64,000 nucleotides of DNA, taken from the NCBI GenBank assembly GCA_905221615.1, contig CAJNDT010006003.1, positions 380,417-444,416 on the forward strand, given 5' to 3'. The position numbers and the translations under genes are program-made. This document shows, one piece after another, positions 1 to 11,225 of the stretch (position 1 is the stretch's first letter; the number at the start of each line of letters is the position of its first letter). The notes under the pieces were generated by a model that worked only from the letters and a program-made list of their open reading frames with translations, was not told where the DNA came from and did not search any database. This DNA comes from Symbiodinium sp. CCMP2592 (Eukaryota > Sar > Dinophyceae > Suessiales > Symbiodiniaceae).

Positions 1-930
1 ACAGCACTACGTCAGTTTACGACGGAGCCAGCCCGAAGACTTGCGTCAAACGTGCGCCTCCATGCGCTGCATAAGGAGGCAACATGAGAGGCTTGGATAT
101 GCTGCGCGTTACTACATGAAAAGCTTGGATCTGCTGCGCGTGCCATGTCCGGACTTGAGATCTGGCAGCAAAACAGCACGACAGGCTTGCATCTGCTGCA
201 CACAGTCACTTGAAGCTGACATGTCCGCTCGTTTCTCAAGCCCCTCAATGTGAGATATGCAAAGCACCTCTACTTGTTTTTGGGGCCACGCCCCTCCCGT
301 GGTGACAGACTTGACCTCAAAGAAAGCACAGTTTTACAGAACTTACAAGACTCGGCAAGAGTCTCGGGTATGCAAGCAGGTTTTACTTCCACAGCTTTCT
401 TGCCAGGCCGCCTATAAGGCAAGTCTGATACTTGAACTTGGTTGCCAAGCCTTCCGTGCTGCTATAGACCGCTCTGGTTGTGCTGCCAAGCCTCTGAAAA
501 CACGTCTGATGCTTTGATTCTGTTGATAGGATGCTCCAAGCTTGCAGCGCCCGCATGTGCACTTTTTTACAAGCCATTTTTCGAACTTTCTGCAGGTTTC
601 TGCGGTGTGAAAAGTCTGGCTTTCTGCGTTGAGCGACTCTGCTTTGCTGTCCATTAGGAACTGCCATCGAAAAAGCAAGCTCCAAGCTTGCAGTGCACCG
701 TATGTGCGTTTTTTCATAAGCATTTTTCGAACTTTCTGCAGGTTTCTGCGGTGTGAAAAGTGTGGTTTACTGCGTTTAGTGACTCTGCCTTGCTGTCCAT
801 TAGGAACTGCTGTCGCAAAGCAACCTCCAGGCTTGCAGTGCACCGCGTGTGCACGTTTTTGATATGCCATTTTTTCGAACTTTACGCTGCTTCTAGCAGT
901 TCCTGCGGTGTCAAACCGGCTGTCAAAAAT
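1..930. repeat. Higher-order repeat, copy 1
   Basis: This stretch recurs about 1,519 bp downstream. The clearest match is 56-250 against 1575-1769, nearly identical over about 195 bp; similarity continues in weaker form through 320-560 against about 1820-2000 and into the satellite block. The left edge runs off the window. Short ORFs here recur in both copies and are by-products of the repeat. Confidence 0.85.
500..930. repeat. 149-bp satellite, block A
   Basis: Tandem copies anchored by the motif TCGAACTTTCTGCAGG or close variants at 581, 727 and 875, a spacing of 146-148 bp. Each unit also carries GCTTGCAGTGCACCG and TTGCTGTCCATTAGG. No coding function is visible. Confidence 0.9.
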
Positions 931-1197
931 GACACATAGCATGTTCCCCTGCGCAAGAATGACACAACATGGCCTTCCACAACGTGACGAAGCATGCAGA
1001 CATGAACGAATGCTCACTGTCAACATGTTAACACTGAGGCTTCACTGCATCCGCCACGACTCTTCCGTTCGTTCGCATGGCCGCAAAAGCAGCCCTCTGT
1101 CACAACCGATCCACTCCTCAGAATGGTGGCAAAAACGAACATGAGAGACTTCGCAAGAATGGCCGCTTTTACGCGGAGATGCTGCGTTTCTTGCGCT
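930..1197. other. Non-repetitive spacer in the satellite region
   Basis: Between the first 149-bp satellite block and the ~100 bp repeats. It shares no obvious unit with its neighbours, and its short ORFs show no recognisable protein. Confidence 0.4.
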
Positions 1198-1570
1198 CAG
1201 AGCCTGTGCAACACGACTTTCACCAGGTTACGACGGAGCCAGCCCCACGACTAGCGGCGACAACAGCTTGAGCACTCGCTCACTGGCCTTGTTGATCGTC
1301 TCCTGCACATCAGAACCTGCGCAGCACTACTGTCACCAGGTCACGACTGAGCCAGCCCAAGATTGGCAGCAAAAGCTTAACCACCCGGCCTTCTTGATCT
1401 GCAGCACAGCAGAGCCTGCACAGCACTACGTCAGCTTACGACGGAGCCAGCCCGAAGGCTTGCGGCAAAAGTTTGAAGACTGGCCTTTTTGATCGCACGT
1501 CAGAGCCTGCACAACACTACTATACTGTCACCAGCTTACGACAGAACCAGCTCTAAAACTGGCGGCAAAC
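1198..1570. repeat. ~100-bp degenerate tandem repeat
   Basis: The motif CAGAGCCTGCACAGCACTAC or a close variant occurs at about 1198, 1311, 1410 and 1501. It is followed each time by a TTACGACGGAGCCAGCCC-like segment, absent or diverged in places. Spacing falls from about 112 to 91 bp. Confidence 0.75.
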
Positions 1571-2345
1571 GTGCGCCTCCACGCGCTGCATAAGGAGGCA
1601 ACATGAGAGGCTTGGATATGCTGCGCGTTACTACATGAAAAGCTTGGATCTGCTGCGCGTGCCATGTCCGGACTTGAGATCTGGCAGCAAAACAGCACGA
1701 CAGGCTTGCATCTGCTGCACACAGTCACTTGAAGCTGACATGTCCGCTCGTTTCTCAGGCCCCTCAATATGAGATATGCAAAACACCTCTAATTACTTGG
1801 TTTGGTGCCAAAAAAAAGCACCGCTTTAGAGAACTTACAAGACTCGGCAAGAGTCTCGGGTACGCAGGTTTTACTTCCACAGCTTTCCTGCCAGGCCACC
1901 TAAGGCAAACCTGATACTTGAATTGTGCTGCCAAGCCTTCCGTGCTGAAGACCCTGCAAACACGTCTGATGCTTTGATTTTGTTCATAGGATGCTCCAGG
2001 CTTGCAGTGCCCGCATGTGCATTTTTTACAAGCCATTTTTTCGAACTTTCTGCAGGTTTCTGCGGTGTGAAAAGTCTGGATTTCTGTGTTCAGCGATCCT
2101 GCTTTGCTGTCCATTAGGAACTGCTATCGAAAACGCAAGCTCCGAGCTTGCAGTGCACCGTATGAGCGTTTGTTCATAAGCCTTTTTTTCGAACTTTCTG
2201 CAAGTTTCTGCGGTGTTACAAGTTTGGGTTTCTGCGTTCAGCGCTCCTGCTTTGCTGTCCGTTAGAAACTGCTATCGAAAAAACAAGCTCCAGGCTTGCA
2301 GTGCACCGTATGTGCACTTTTTTGATAAGCCATTTTTTCGAACTC
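1420..2345. repeat. Higher-order repeat, copy 2
   Basis: Second copy of the unit that starts at position 1. It begins with the AGCACTACGTCAG motif near 1421, repeats the ~195 bp block at 1575-1769 with few changes, and then enters the 149 bp satellite. Small deletions distinguish it from copy 1. Confidence 0.85.
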
Positions 2346-2830
2346 TCTGCAGGTTTCTGCGGTGTCAAAAGTCTGGTTTTCTGCGTTCAGCGACTCTGCT
2401 TTGCTGTCCATTAGAAGCTGCTCTCGAAAAAAGCAAGCTCCAGGCTTGCAGTGCACCGTATGTGCACTGTTTTGATAAGCAGCTTTTTTTCGAACTATCT
2501 GCAGGTTTCTGCGATGTCAAAAGTCTAGCTTACTGCGTTCAGCGACTCTGCTTTGCTGTCCAGTAAGAACTGCTATCGAAAAAGCAAGATCCAGGCTTGC
2601 ATTGCACCCTATGTGCGTTTTTTCATAAGCCATTTCTTTCGAACTCTCTGCAAGTTTCTGCGGTGTGCAAAATCTGGTTTTCTGCGTTCAGCGATCCTGC
2701 CTTGCAGTCCATTAGGAACTGCTATCGAAAAAGCACGCTCCAGGCTTGAAGTGCCCCGTATGTGCACGTTTTTGATAAGCCATTTTATCGAACTTTCTGC
2801 ATACATGTCTGGGCATCAGCGTTCCTGGGG
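1930..2830. repeat. 149-bp satellite, block B
   Basis: Six tandem units anchored by TCGAACT at 2041, 2189, 2338, 2490, 2639 and 2788, with a period of 148-152 bp. Units share the order of internal motifs with block A but differ at scattered positions. Apparent ORFs across it (for example 2213-2566) are products of the repeat. Confidence 0.92.
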
Positions 2831-4880
2831 GGTTTGCAGACATAGCACCAAGTATTCAACATGACTCGCAAATACCGGTTCCCTGAAGCAACAACGCGAT
2901 TGGCACAAGTTTCGGGAAGCGGGACAAGAAACAACTTCTAGCCAACGTCGATCAAGGATGTGTGCTCCATGGACGCATGGCTGCATTGCACGATGCCGTT
3001 TTACTGCACACGCCCCTTCAAAACAATTTCGTCGATACGCCAAAAAAGTGGCCAGAAAGCTGGCTCCACCTGGCTCGGCCCCTCCTTGGCGACATCGGAA
3101 AACTTTTTTGGGGATATGTACGTGCAACGACATGAGAACACACTCCCTTCAGGACGTGCGTCCTTCATGTCGTGCAAAAAAAAACTTCCCGAATTCGGGA
3201 CGAACACCGTCATGAATTCTCACGGCGACGTTCTGGGTGGCCTACATGCCGCCTCTTCTTGTCCGCTTCAGGATCGCGCCCGGCCGTCGACTCGGTCGAG
3301 TGCTGGACGGTCTCACCGAAGCGGCACAAGAGTAGGTGGCGCGTAGCGTCCACGGCCTCCCACAAGGGCTTGCATTCCGTACAGCAACGCGGCTCACACC
3401 CACTCGCACGTTTGTCTATTCTCAGATACACACACACACACACAGACAGACACACCCACAGAAAGACATGCGCGTACAAAGGACCTGCAGGTGCGAGGGC
3501 TGCACATCCAAGGGTTCTTCCGGCCTTGGACGCAATGATGAATACGTATCCCTATCGTCTAGAAGCCATACCTATCAATGCAAGCACACCAAGAGCACTT
3601 TTGGCAGCAATATCCAAACTTCGAGCTTTCCCAAGTTGTGATGGCATCCGTGCATGGGCGGCCAGAAGAGCCGCCCTCCGGAGGGCGGGTAAAATTATGA
3701 TTTGCAGCACCCGGCTGCAAGCGTGCTCTTCACTTCAACTGGCATGGCACATCTAGACTTTAGGGATTGCCTGACGCAGGCAGACTGCGACAGATTCCAA
3801 GGGCTGCGTGAAGAGACCCTATAGACACATTGCCGACATGTAACTATAACTTTGGCACTGACATCCAGGGCGTCCTCTTCACGGTCACGACCGGGTGCTG
3901 CGGTCTCAGAGGCAAGGGACTGGAAGTTGCTGCTCCGCTTTGTTCGCAAACAAAAGGGGAAAGTTTGGCGTTGAGCACAACCCATCAGACTGCTGAGGTC
4001 TTCACGTGGCACAGACAGGCCTCCGGCGTCGGTTCTGCAACGACAAATTTCTACTATCCTCTATTCCTTCGTTTACAGCGGACCTGCATGCCTATCCAAT
4101 CTATGCTGCCGTTCACCTTTGCCATGCCGCTGAGGTCTTTGCTCCACGCCAGAAGGCCTTATTGCAGAAAACACTTCCGCTTCCGCCCAACTGTTTGTCA
4201 CGGTGCGTCACGCATCGGTCCTCTTGTCTGAGGCCTGCGCTCACTGCGAGCCGGCCTCCAACACCCGGGGCCCGCGCCTACCTTTGGCCACTCCCTGTCC
4301 CTGCGCTCCAGCCTCGAACTCGTGCTCTTTTCAACAGCTGCAGGAGGCCTGAAATTTAAGTGTCACTCTGCCAATTCCGCCCCCGGCTTCCCTGGCTGTC
4401 ATCCTGCCTGGACTCCTCGTGTGCAGTCCTCGCAACAACAACTTCATCCATCACCCCGACCGCGGTCATTCCCCGGTCTATAGATCGCGTTGGCTCGGGT
4501 CCCGGCTGCTCTGGAGCAGACCTGACGTCAGCAGCTCATACAACTACAATTGCAGCATTGCTCTGTCGTCATGATGTTTCGGGCGCCATGCTCGCTCTCT
4601 CGCTGCTTCTTGGCCTCTTCATAACTGCTTATGCCCTCACAACTCCAAAATGGATCTGAGCCGGAGCTATTCCGGCCTCACGTCGTTGGTGGCCTGTCTT
4701 CCCGCCTCAGCGCCGAGTTAAAGGGATGCATGGGTTTCCTGTGCACATTCTTGAAATCTCGGCTCCGAACCTCGCTTCTTGCCCCGACCCATCTCGTCTA
4801 GCACCCTTGAAGCTGTAGCCTACCTGCAAGCCTTCACGCAATGCAACATCAACTTCCGGACCTTGCATGCTCTGCCTGGT
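2831..4880. other. Mostly unique DNA, no recognised gene
   Basis: Composition is more even and GC-richer than the flanking repeats. Overlapping ORFs of about 90-195 codons occur on both strands, but none shows a family motif. The one at 4360-4659 (+) ends in a hydrophobic stretch that could be a membrane segment. Exons of a spliced host gene could be hidden here, but I cannot define any. Confidence 0.4.
3428..3462. repeat. CA microsatellite
   Basis: A run of CA dinucleotides with CAGA interruptions. Confidence 0.9.
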
Positions 4881-4881
4881 A

Positions 4882-4956
4882 CGCTGGTACCAGCCAAGCC
4901 TGGTACCAGGCAAGCACCCAAGCCTGGTACCACCCAAGCCTGGTACCAGGCAAGGA
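4882..4956. repeat. Tandem repeat built on a 12-bp palindrome
   Basis: Repeats of about 16-25 bp built on the perfect palindrome CCTGGTACCAGG and the word AAGCCTGGTACCA. The palindrome can pair with itself or with neighbouring copies. Confidence 0.85.
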
Positions 4957-4962
4957 TGGTAT

Positions 4963-5034
4963 GTACATATATACATATATTTTCGCAAAGGTATCTATGT
5001 ATATGTATATGTACATTTATGTATATGTATGACC
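4963..5034. repeat. TATG/TATA microsatellite
   Basis: Degenerate alternating TATG and TACA units next to the left flank of the LINE. Confidence 0.85.
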
Positions 5035-5058
5035 TGAATTCACATCTCCGAGGACCCC

Positions 5059-5072
5059 AATTCTGCATATGT
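5059..5072. repeat. Candidate LINE target-site duplication, left
   Basis: AATTCTGCATATGT, found again exactly at 10380-10393. The pair brackets the LINE coding region, as a target-site duplication would. Confidence 0.65.
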
Positions 5073-5344
5073 TTTTCCTACGTGCAGACGAGAAAGTCTG
5101 AGCACAGAAGCCTAGCCAATGAAGTGGGAACAAGACATCGAATCATGTATCTTAGCATCGAAAAAGTGAAACATACAGAGTACAGCCTACACTTTAAACA
5201 ATTAATCTGCCTGTGACATAAAGAGACGCATGAGGGGAATATCATGAAGCTTGTATTGTGTGCCTGTAGGAAGTCTTATATATTTCCGAGAAACTGATAA
5301 GTGCAGCTGGGCAGCTTGCCTGAAGGTCGCGGTGCTGCTCCGCG

Positions 5345-5384
5345 CATTCGGTGAAGAACATTCGGTGAAGAAAATTCGGTGATG
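5345..5384. repeat. ATTCGGTGA short tandem repeat in the LINE 3' region
   Basis: Three ATTCGGTGA words at 14 bp spacing (5346, 5360, 5374), 49 bp past the end of ORF2. A related array with 15 bp spacing lies at 9006-9050. Confidence 0.8.
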
Positions 5385-5432
5385 TATGGTGACAAAGTTT
5401 TCCGGTGTTGGTATGTTGCTAACGGCTTTAAC

Positions 5433-8400
5433 TTAATTATGTTGTGGCTTTGTAGCAAATATTCCCTGTCTTGTCTGTGCTTGCTGTATTACGTATTGCC
5501 GATGCTCATTGTTCGCATCATCATAGCTTTCGGATCTTTCTAGCAAAGCAAATGCATCTTTAAATGTCTCCAGTAGCCATGATGCTCTTGGTTTACCAGG
5601 ACGTCTATATTCAAGTCTAGGCCTGTTTGTATATGGATCTAACATGACTTGTTTCATAGGGTCTTTCGAATCAGTCCTCAATATGTGTCCCAGTAGTCTT
5701 ACCTTTCTTGTCATCCATGTTAGGGAAAACTTTTCAGTCGGATGGCGGTGTTCAGTTCGCAGGATATCTCAAACTTTCTGATTCGTGAAAGTACGGTCAA
5801 TAAAAGCGGGAGGGATCTTTAGGATTCGGCGAAGTCCTTTCATCTGAAAAGCATTCAATTTGTTTAAGTCAGGTTGTGTCAGCTGTATGCATTCAAGCCC
5901 ATAGAGTACCTTGCTTTTCAAAATTGAATCGAACACCCTTAGCTTCCATTTCACTGTGTTTTGAGCCTTGTTCCAAAAAAGTTTTAGTCTATTGCATGTG
6001 ACAGTGGCATCTGCAATGCGATTACAAACCTCTCGGTGATTATCCACCGTGTCTGTCAGTATTGAGCCTAAGTATGTGGCTTCATGTTTGCGCGGAACCA
6101 GTGACCCATTCATATATTTAACACTGGATGTTCCTTGATTCAGGGTAAGGTTAATGCATTTGTCGTAATTCAAGCTCATGTTATAGTACCTGGATTCAAC
6201 TTGAATTGCGTGTAGCAGCTTGTTTATTGTATGGGTATGGGTTCCAAAAAGTAGCGTGTCGTCTGCGTATAAAATTTCTGCGAATTCTATTCCAGCTAAG
6301 GGCTCTCTCTGCTTTGGAGTGTTTAGCTTGGCTTTAATATCCTTGAACATTGCAGACATTAGTAACGTAAATAGAAATGGTGAGAGGGGGCACCCTTGAC
6401 GAATTCCAGACTCCTGCGATTTGTATTTTTATCCTGAACTGTGGATCTTGGTACATGTCAGCAATCAGCTGAAACATATTAGGGGGTACTTTTAATCTGC
6501 GTAGAACCTGTAAAAGCTTTGTTTGGTTCACTTTGTCGAAAGCTTTCTCCCAATCTAATAGAATAAGTGACAGGTTTGAATGTTGTCTTTCGGCTAGGTC
6601 CAATAATCTTCTTGCTATGAAAATAGCTTGTGTCGTTGACTTCTTGGGGCGAAAACCGTACTGTGTTTTTTGAACCCATGGGTCGTATGCGTGTAGTAAT
6701 CGCGTTCTTATCATACCTGCTAGTATTTTATAGAACACTTGCAATAATGCAATTGGTCTGTAGTTTTGCATTTGCGTGGCATCTCCTTTCTTGTAGATAG
6801 CTTCTAAATTGGCCTTTTTAAAAGACTCCGGGAACTCGTGGCTTTGAATCATGTCGTTGTATAGCGATAGCAAAGAATTTCGAATTGTAACGGAAAGCCA
6901 TTTCACTAGCTCTGCTCGGCATCCATCTGGTCCTGGAGTTTTGTTTTTTTTTGCGCATCGATTGTCTTGTCAAGTTCCGGTAGAGTAAACAGTTCGTCAT
7001 TCATATTGCTTGTACCTTCTATAAGTGGAGTTGCCTCTTTCCCTGGATCTAGATCACTCTCTTCCGGTTGGGCCCACTGTACCTCGGCAAAATATTCCGC
7101 TGCCGTTGATGGAAAATCCTTTTCTTTGATGAACTCACCATGCTTGTTTTTGAATTTGTATCGTTTGGGTTGGAAGGTCTTTCTTGCTTTCTTTAGGCCA
7201 TCCCATTTGTATCCTTCCTTTGTCATTTCTTCAAGTTCCTGTAGTAGCATCCGTTCTTTGTCTTTTTTCCCTTGCAAGCGAATGTTCCTGGTTAAGTCTC
7301 GGGCCTTTATGAGATCATTTTCTTCGATCGCTTTCTGTTTGGCCTCGATTAAATTCCAGGTTGTTTCAGAAAGATAGGGTTTTTTCTGTTCAGCAGGTAT
7401 ACGTGTGAAGTATTTATCCGCCGATTCGATGAGTATATCAGCAAGAGTGTCAAAAGCTTTTTTGCAATTCCAATTGTCCAGCTGCCGTTGTTCTTCTATT
7501 TTCTGCTCGACGAAAAGATTGTAAGCCTGTTTTTGGGTCTGGGTAGGAGTCCTGTAGCTTTTCGAGAAAGGTTGTCGTTTGTCGCTCTTTTTCTGGGCCA
7601 ATTTCAAGTGCACATCGGCAATCAGAAGGGCATGATCCGCATCCAAGATCGTTTCTTGAATGGTTGTGATATTGGAAATCGCATTTTTCCATCTGTCGTT
7701 GATAAGTATGTAATCCATTTGGGCATGCGTGTTCATATCAATCTCCGTTCGGTTAAACTGTGTTGTACTCAAATTCCTATATGTAGCAAGGAACGGAGAG
7801 GGCTTGTCAAACCAAGTATTCATAGGAATCATTTTACGCGATAAACAAAACTCCGTGAACAGTTGTCTATTTTGTCGTTGCTGTTCGCTTAGGTCCTGTA
7901 TGGTAGAAGTGGGGGTACGATAAATGTGCTTACCAATGATTGTACATTCCTGTGGCAGTTGTTCGAGTAACCTGGCATTGAAATCTCCGAGAAGGAAATT
8001 CACCTCATGTGGTTTCCATTTGTCCATCTGCTGTTCTAAGCCCGCATAATGGCTGTTTTTTATCCTTATCGTGTGATTGGCATGGGGGGCGTGGGTTGCA
8101 GCAATATTTATTGGGATAGGTTTCGTATCGATCGTCATTGAAATATTTTTGTTGTCAATCGCTTGAACGTTGATTTCAAGGTTTAGCTTCGCTTTGTACA
8201 CAAATGCACATCCAAGCTTCTCTGCCGCCCGTTGTTTGATTCTCATACGTTCTCGCTTTGCTTCGTCCTGTGGTATCTTTTCTTTTTTGCACTTATCATT
8301 ATATATTTCCAGCTCTTTATCGGTACGTTTTCGTATGTCGTCGTCTACGATGCTTGAGAAGTAAAAGATATAGTTGTCGTGTATTTCTTTTCCTGTGTAG

Positions 8401-9023
8401 TTTACGTGGGTTTCCAGCAGGGCAAGAACATCGATATGATGTTTTTTCATAACATAGATAATTTGTTACCTTGCTGTAATGTAGTTCATTCCTCGTATGT
8501 TTAAAGTTGCGATTCTCAAATTTTGATTGTGTGTGCTAAGTTGATGTTTCGGCGGCACGTGAATATTGCATTCATTCTCATGCATTTGGTGCGTGTCTCC
8601 CGCCTCTGTTTTGGAAGTCAGGTTCTTAGAATTATTGATAGTTGCTAGGATTCTTTCTTGAGCCAAGGTGAGGGTAGCTGGATGCTTGGCCAAAGCCTTC
8701 CAGCACTGTCTCACTCTTCTGTATTCTCTTCTATGAAAGGTTCGGGCCTGTCGTCTATTAGATTTATGGATATACTGCTGCGTTATGGACCTTTTACCTC
8801 TTCTGTGTATGCGTTTTGGGTGAGACTTGGGTTCACTCGTTTCGTTCGCGCACCGTCCTTTGGAAAGTGGGCGCGTCTCCCGCCGTACCAGTCGGTTGGG
8901 GGTAGAGTAAGGCAAAGCGCTGAATGGAGGGTTTATTCTATACATATCATCCCTATGTATGTTGTGGTGTGCAAATGCCGGCCGCTGAGAGCCTGCACCT
9001 GCACTCATTCGGTGACGAGACAT
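5433..9023 (-). pseudogene. LINE ORF2: endonuclease plus reverse transcriptase, broken
   Basis: Encodes the LINE replication enzyme, which nicks target DNA and copies the RNA into it. The N-terminal part ends in the first endonuclease motif (RIATLNIRGMN). An in-frame TAA near 8466 interrupts it. The endonuclease then continues with LLETH, LLGDFNARL, MDYILIND and DADHALLIADV, which carry the expected E, D/N and final D-H residues. A one-base shift in an A9 run near 6950 precedes the PGPDG linker. Reverse transcriptase shows NYRPIALL, LILLDWEKAFDKV (motif A), a second frameshift near 6421 just before RQGCPLSPFLF (motif B), and ILYADDTLLFGT (motif C, catalytic DD). A TGA at 5769-5771 splits off the C-terminal part with KVRLLGHILR and RPGKPRASW. 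The lesions suggest an inactive copy; sequencing error in the homopolymer is possible for one of them. Confidence 0.93.
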
Positions 9024-9050
9024 TCGGTGACGAAGCTTTCGGGGAAGATG
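9006..9050. repeat. ATTCGGTGA short tandem repeat at the ORF2 start
   Basis: ATTCGGTGACGAG-type units at 15 bp spacing (9007, 9022, and a degenerate one near 9037), overlapping the first ATG of ORF2 at 9023. It resembles the array in the 3' region at 5345-5384. Confidence 0.8.
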
Positions 9051-9197
9051 TGATTTTGGAATCGCAGTGTTAAGATCTTTTTGCTGCTCGATTGTTGAAG
9101 GTACGCTCGTAACAGTGTGAATGTTTTTCCCCGCTCGTGCTGGAAGGCAGTGTCCCTACAAGACAAAGTCAGGTTTCAGGATGCGTCTTGCAATCCT

Positions 9198-10322
9198 CTA
9201 GAGGTGCTCGTCGTATTTCTTTCCGAACTCGTCATTTGTGATGGCCCTCACATCGAAGATAAATGGGACTTTGGTTTTGAGTGTCAACGTTGAAACCTTC
9301 ACATAGGATCCCTTGCCCTCTGGTGTGAGACCTACCGCCTTCAAGAAATCGCCCGTAGTCAGTACTCCTTCTGCTGCTGGGTTGCCTTTACCTTTGCCTT
9401 TGTTGCCGATGACCTTGCGTGACATGATATTCCCGTAAGCGGTGATGAACTCGTCTTCGAAGGCTCGCGCTGAGTAGAGGGTGTTGTTGACGTAGATTTT
9501 CGCCATACCTTCCAGATGATCGTATGCTAACCAAGCAATGTATTCTCCTGTCTCCGTGTTCTGGATTGTGAGGTGCTTCCAGGAATGTTTCCATTGCAAG
9601 GTTGGGGTCATCTTCGTGATCACCGCCATGATGGCCTTGAGAGGCTCTGTCTGCATACGATCAAAGGCCGATATACATGGCTCTATTTTGATCGTGCCGT
9701 TGACCGAGTCCTTGTTGTTGCCGCCTTGGAGTTGGCTTAACTTCTCGTTGGACCACTCCTTGATGCCCTTTTTGTCGTATTTCTGGCTGACTGACTCCAG
9801 TACTTGCTGCTTCAAGGCATAGTCTCCCAAGTCTACCATCGTAAATGGTGACAGCTGCTTACCCCGACGATGTTCGAATTTGAACCTTGTGATTTCTTTG
9901 TCGCTGATGCCTGCTTCCGCCGCAATGGAGTTGATCATGGTTTCGCGGTGTTCCATCAGCAAGAGTTTTTCTTGTTCGTTTGGGTCATTGTATTGCCACC
10001 AGTTCTTCACCATCACTTTGCCTGCAACTGCTGTTCGCTGTCGATCTGCTTCATTGTAGAGGAGGAAAGCCAGTTGGGATTGGGATGACTTCATCTGATC
10101 TTTAAGGTCTCTAATGTCGTCAAGGATGTCGTGGATCTGGTTGTCATGGCTGGCTCCATCTTCCATCTCTGCACGTAGATCTTTGGCATCTTCTTCTTTC
10201 GGCTCTCTTTGCTTTTCTTGACTTCTTCCTTTCTTGGGGTGCACTGGTGTTGAGCCTTGAGAGCGATTTTCCGTGCTTCTTTTCCCCCCCGGCCCATGTT
10301 GCCGGGGTCCGTTCGTTTCCAT
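9198..10322 (-). CDS. LINE ORF1, RNA-binding/chaperone-like protein
   Basis: A 374-residue intact frame if started at the ATG at 10322; the frame stays open upstream only through an AT microsatellite, so this start is preferred. The N-terminus is rich in Lys, Arg, Gln and Gly. Around residues 60-105 an acidic, Leu/Ile-spaced stretch ([13 protein letters not shown]) looks like a short coiled coil, followed by a mixed alpha/beta region with no motif I recognise. A short Gly/Lys patch (GNKGKGKGN) lies near the C-terminal third. Its place directly before the endonuclease/RT frame on the same strand fits ORF1 of a LINE, which coats the element RNA. The function is inferred from position, not from a recognised fold. 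Confidence 0.75.
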   Translation of the reverse strand: METNGPRQHGPGGKRSTENRSQGSTPVHPKKGRSQEKQREPKEEDAKDLRAEMEDGASHDNQIHDILDDIRDLKDQMKSSQSQLAFLLYNEADRQRTAVAGKVMVKNWWQYNDPNEQEKLLLMEHRETMINSIAAEAGISDKEITRFKFEHRRGKQLSPFTMVDLGDYALKQQVLESVSQKYDKKGIKEWSNEKLSQLQGGNNKDSVNGTIKIEPCISAFDRMQTEPLKAIMAVITKMTPTLQWKHSWKHLTIQNTETGEYIAWLAYDHLEGMAKIYVNNTLYSARAFEDEFITAYGNIMSRKVIGNKGKGKGNPAAEGVLTTGDFLKAVGLTPEGKGSYVKVSTLTLKTKVPFIFDVRAITNDEFGKKYDEHL

Positions 10323-10379
10323 TGCACGCGTTAGGGATCTATCCTGTTTCACCTGCGCAGTGCCTGAACCCACACGGCT

Positions 10380-10393
10380 AATTCTGCATATGT
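10380..10393. repeat. Candidate LINE target-site duplication, right
   Basis: AATTCTGCATATGT, identical to 5059-5072. Confidence 0.65.
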
Positions 10394-10410
10394 ACATGTA
10401 TGAATGTGAA

Positions 10411-10438
10411 TATATATATATATATATATATATGTACA

Positions 10439-10486
<48 letters not shown>

Positions 10487-10566
10487 TATACACACACATG
10501 CCTATACATATATATATATATATATATGTACATATATATATATATATACATACATATCTAGACATA
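10411..10566. repeat. TA microsatellite
   Basis: About 150 bp of almost pure TA with short ACAC and TACATA interruptions. Ile/Tyr-rich ORFs across it are artefacts. Confidence 0.95.
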
Positions 10567-10844
10567 TATACATGCACAGGTTCGAACACATCTTTATATG
10601 AATATACAAAAAATATGTGTATTTTTATGCAGATAGTTATTATGTAATGTCATACCTCTTTATCTAGATGTCTATATCTTTAAATTTATATACCGTTGTA
10701 TTTATCTACATGTAGATATACATATCTCTATATTTGGTTTTCTGTATTTCAATCTTTTTTCCGATAGTTTGCTTGATTTCTGAAAAAAATCTGTTGAAGA
10801 TACGGAACGAATGGGCTCGGTGTGGCCCAGACGTTGAAAAAGTA

Positions 10845-11225
10845 GACCCAAGATATAGGCCCAAGCAGGGTTTAAGTAAATTGACATACACAGGCCCAGA
10901 CACGATTTGAATCACTTGACATTCATAGTCCCAAGCGGGTTTAAGTACATTGACAGATCCAAGCGGAGTTTCAGCAAGTTGACATACAGAGGCCCAGACG
11001 GGGTCTAAGTCAACTGACATGCCTAGACCCGGACGGGGCTTAAGTAAATTGACATTTACAGGCCCAGGCGAGGTTTAAGTCAACTGACATACATAGCCCC
11101 AAGCCGGGCTTAAGTAAATCGACATGCATAGGTTAAGCAGGGTTTCCAGAAGATTAAGATACATAGTCGTAAGCGGGGTTGAAGTAAGTTGACGTGCATG
11201 TCCCCAGGCTTCAAGCCGGGTTAAG
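10845..11225. repeat. ~37-bp degenerate tandem repeat
   Basis: About nine to ten units centred on TTTAAGTAAATTGACAT and AGGCCCAGAC-type words, spaced roughly 31-40 bp. The 10567-10844 interval before it is AT-rich and holds nothing I recognise. Confidence 0.8.

Larger units (their letters stand above)
5073..10379 (-). mobile_element. LINE-type non-LTR retrotransposon, minus strand, defective
   Basis: A 5.3 kb element read on the minus strand. It has a short 5' leader, ORF1 (10322-9198), a 174 nt spacer, ORF2 (9023-5433) with an apurinic-type endonuclease followed by reverse transcriptase, and a 360 nt 3' region. A 14 bp direct repeat at 5059-5072 and 10380-10393 is consistent with target-primed insertion. 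There is no long poly-A tail; only a short run of T on the + strand follows the left repeat. ORF1 is intact, but ORF2 has two in-frame stops and two frameshifts, so this copy cannot make a full ORF2 protein without recoding. Two-ORF LINEs of this order are known in many eukaryotes; I do not assign a clade. Confidence 0.92.

Noticed and set aside
1..2830. Possible Cys/Leu-rich protein family from repeated ORFs
   Set aside because: The ORFs repeat only because the DNA is a 149-bp satellite, and indels shift their frames between units.
8655..8680. Dinoflagellate spliced-leader remnant (CTTGAGCCAAGG)
   Set aside because: Only the first 10 bases match the reverse complement of the leader end; it falls inside LINE ORF2. 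A similar short match near 23914 is no better.
10273..10647. Tyr/Ile-rich ORFs on both strands
   Set aside because: They are translations of the TA microsatellite.
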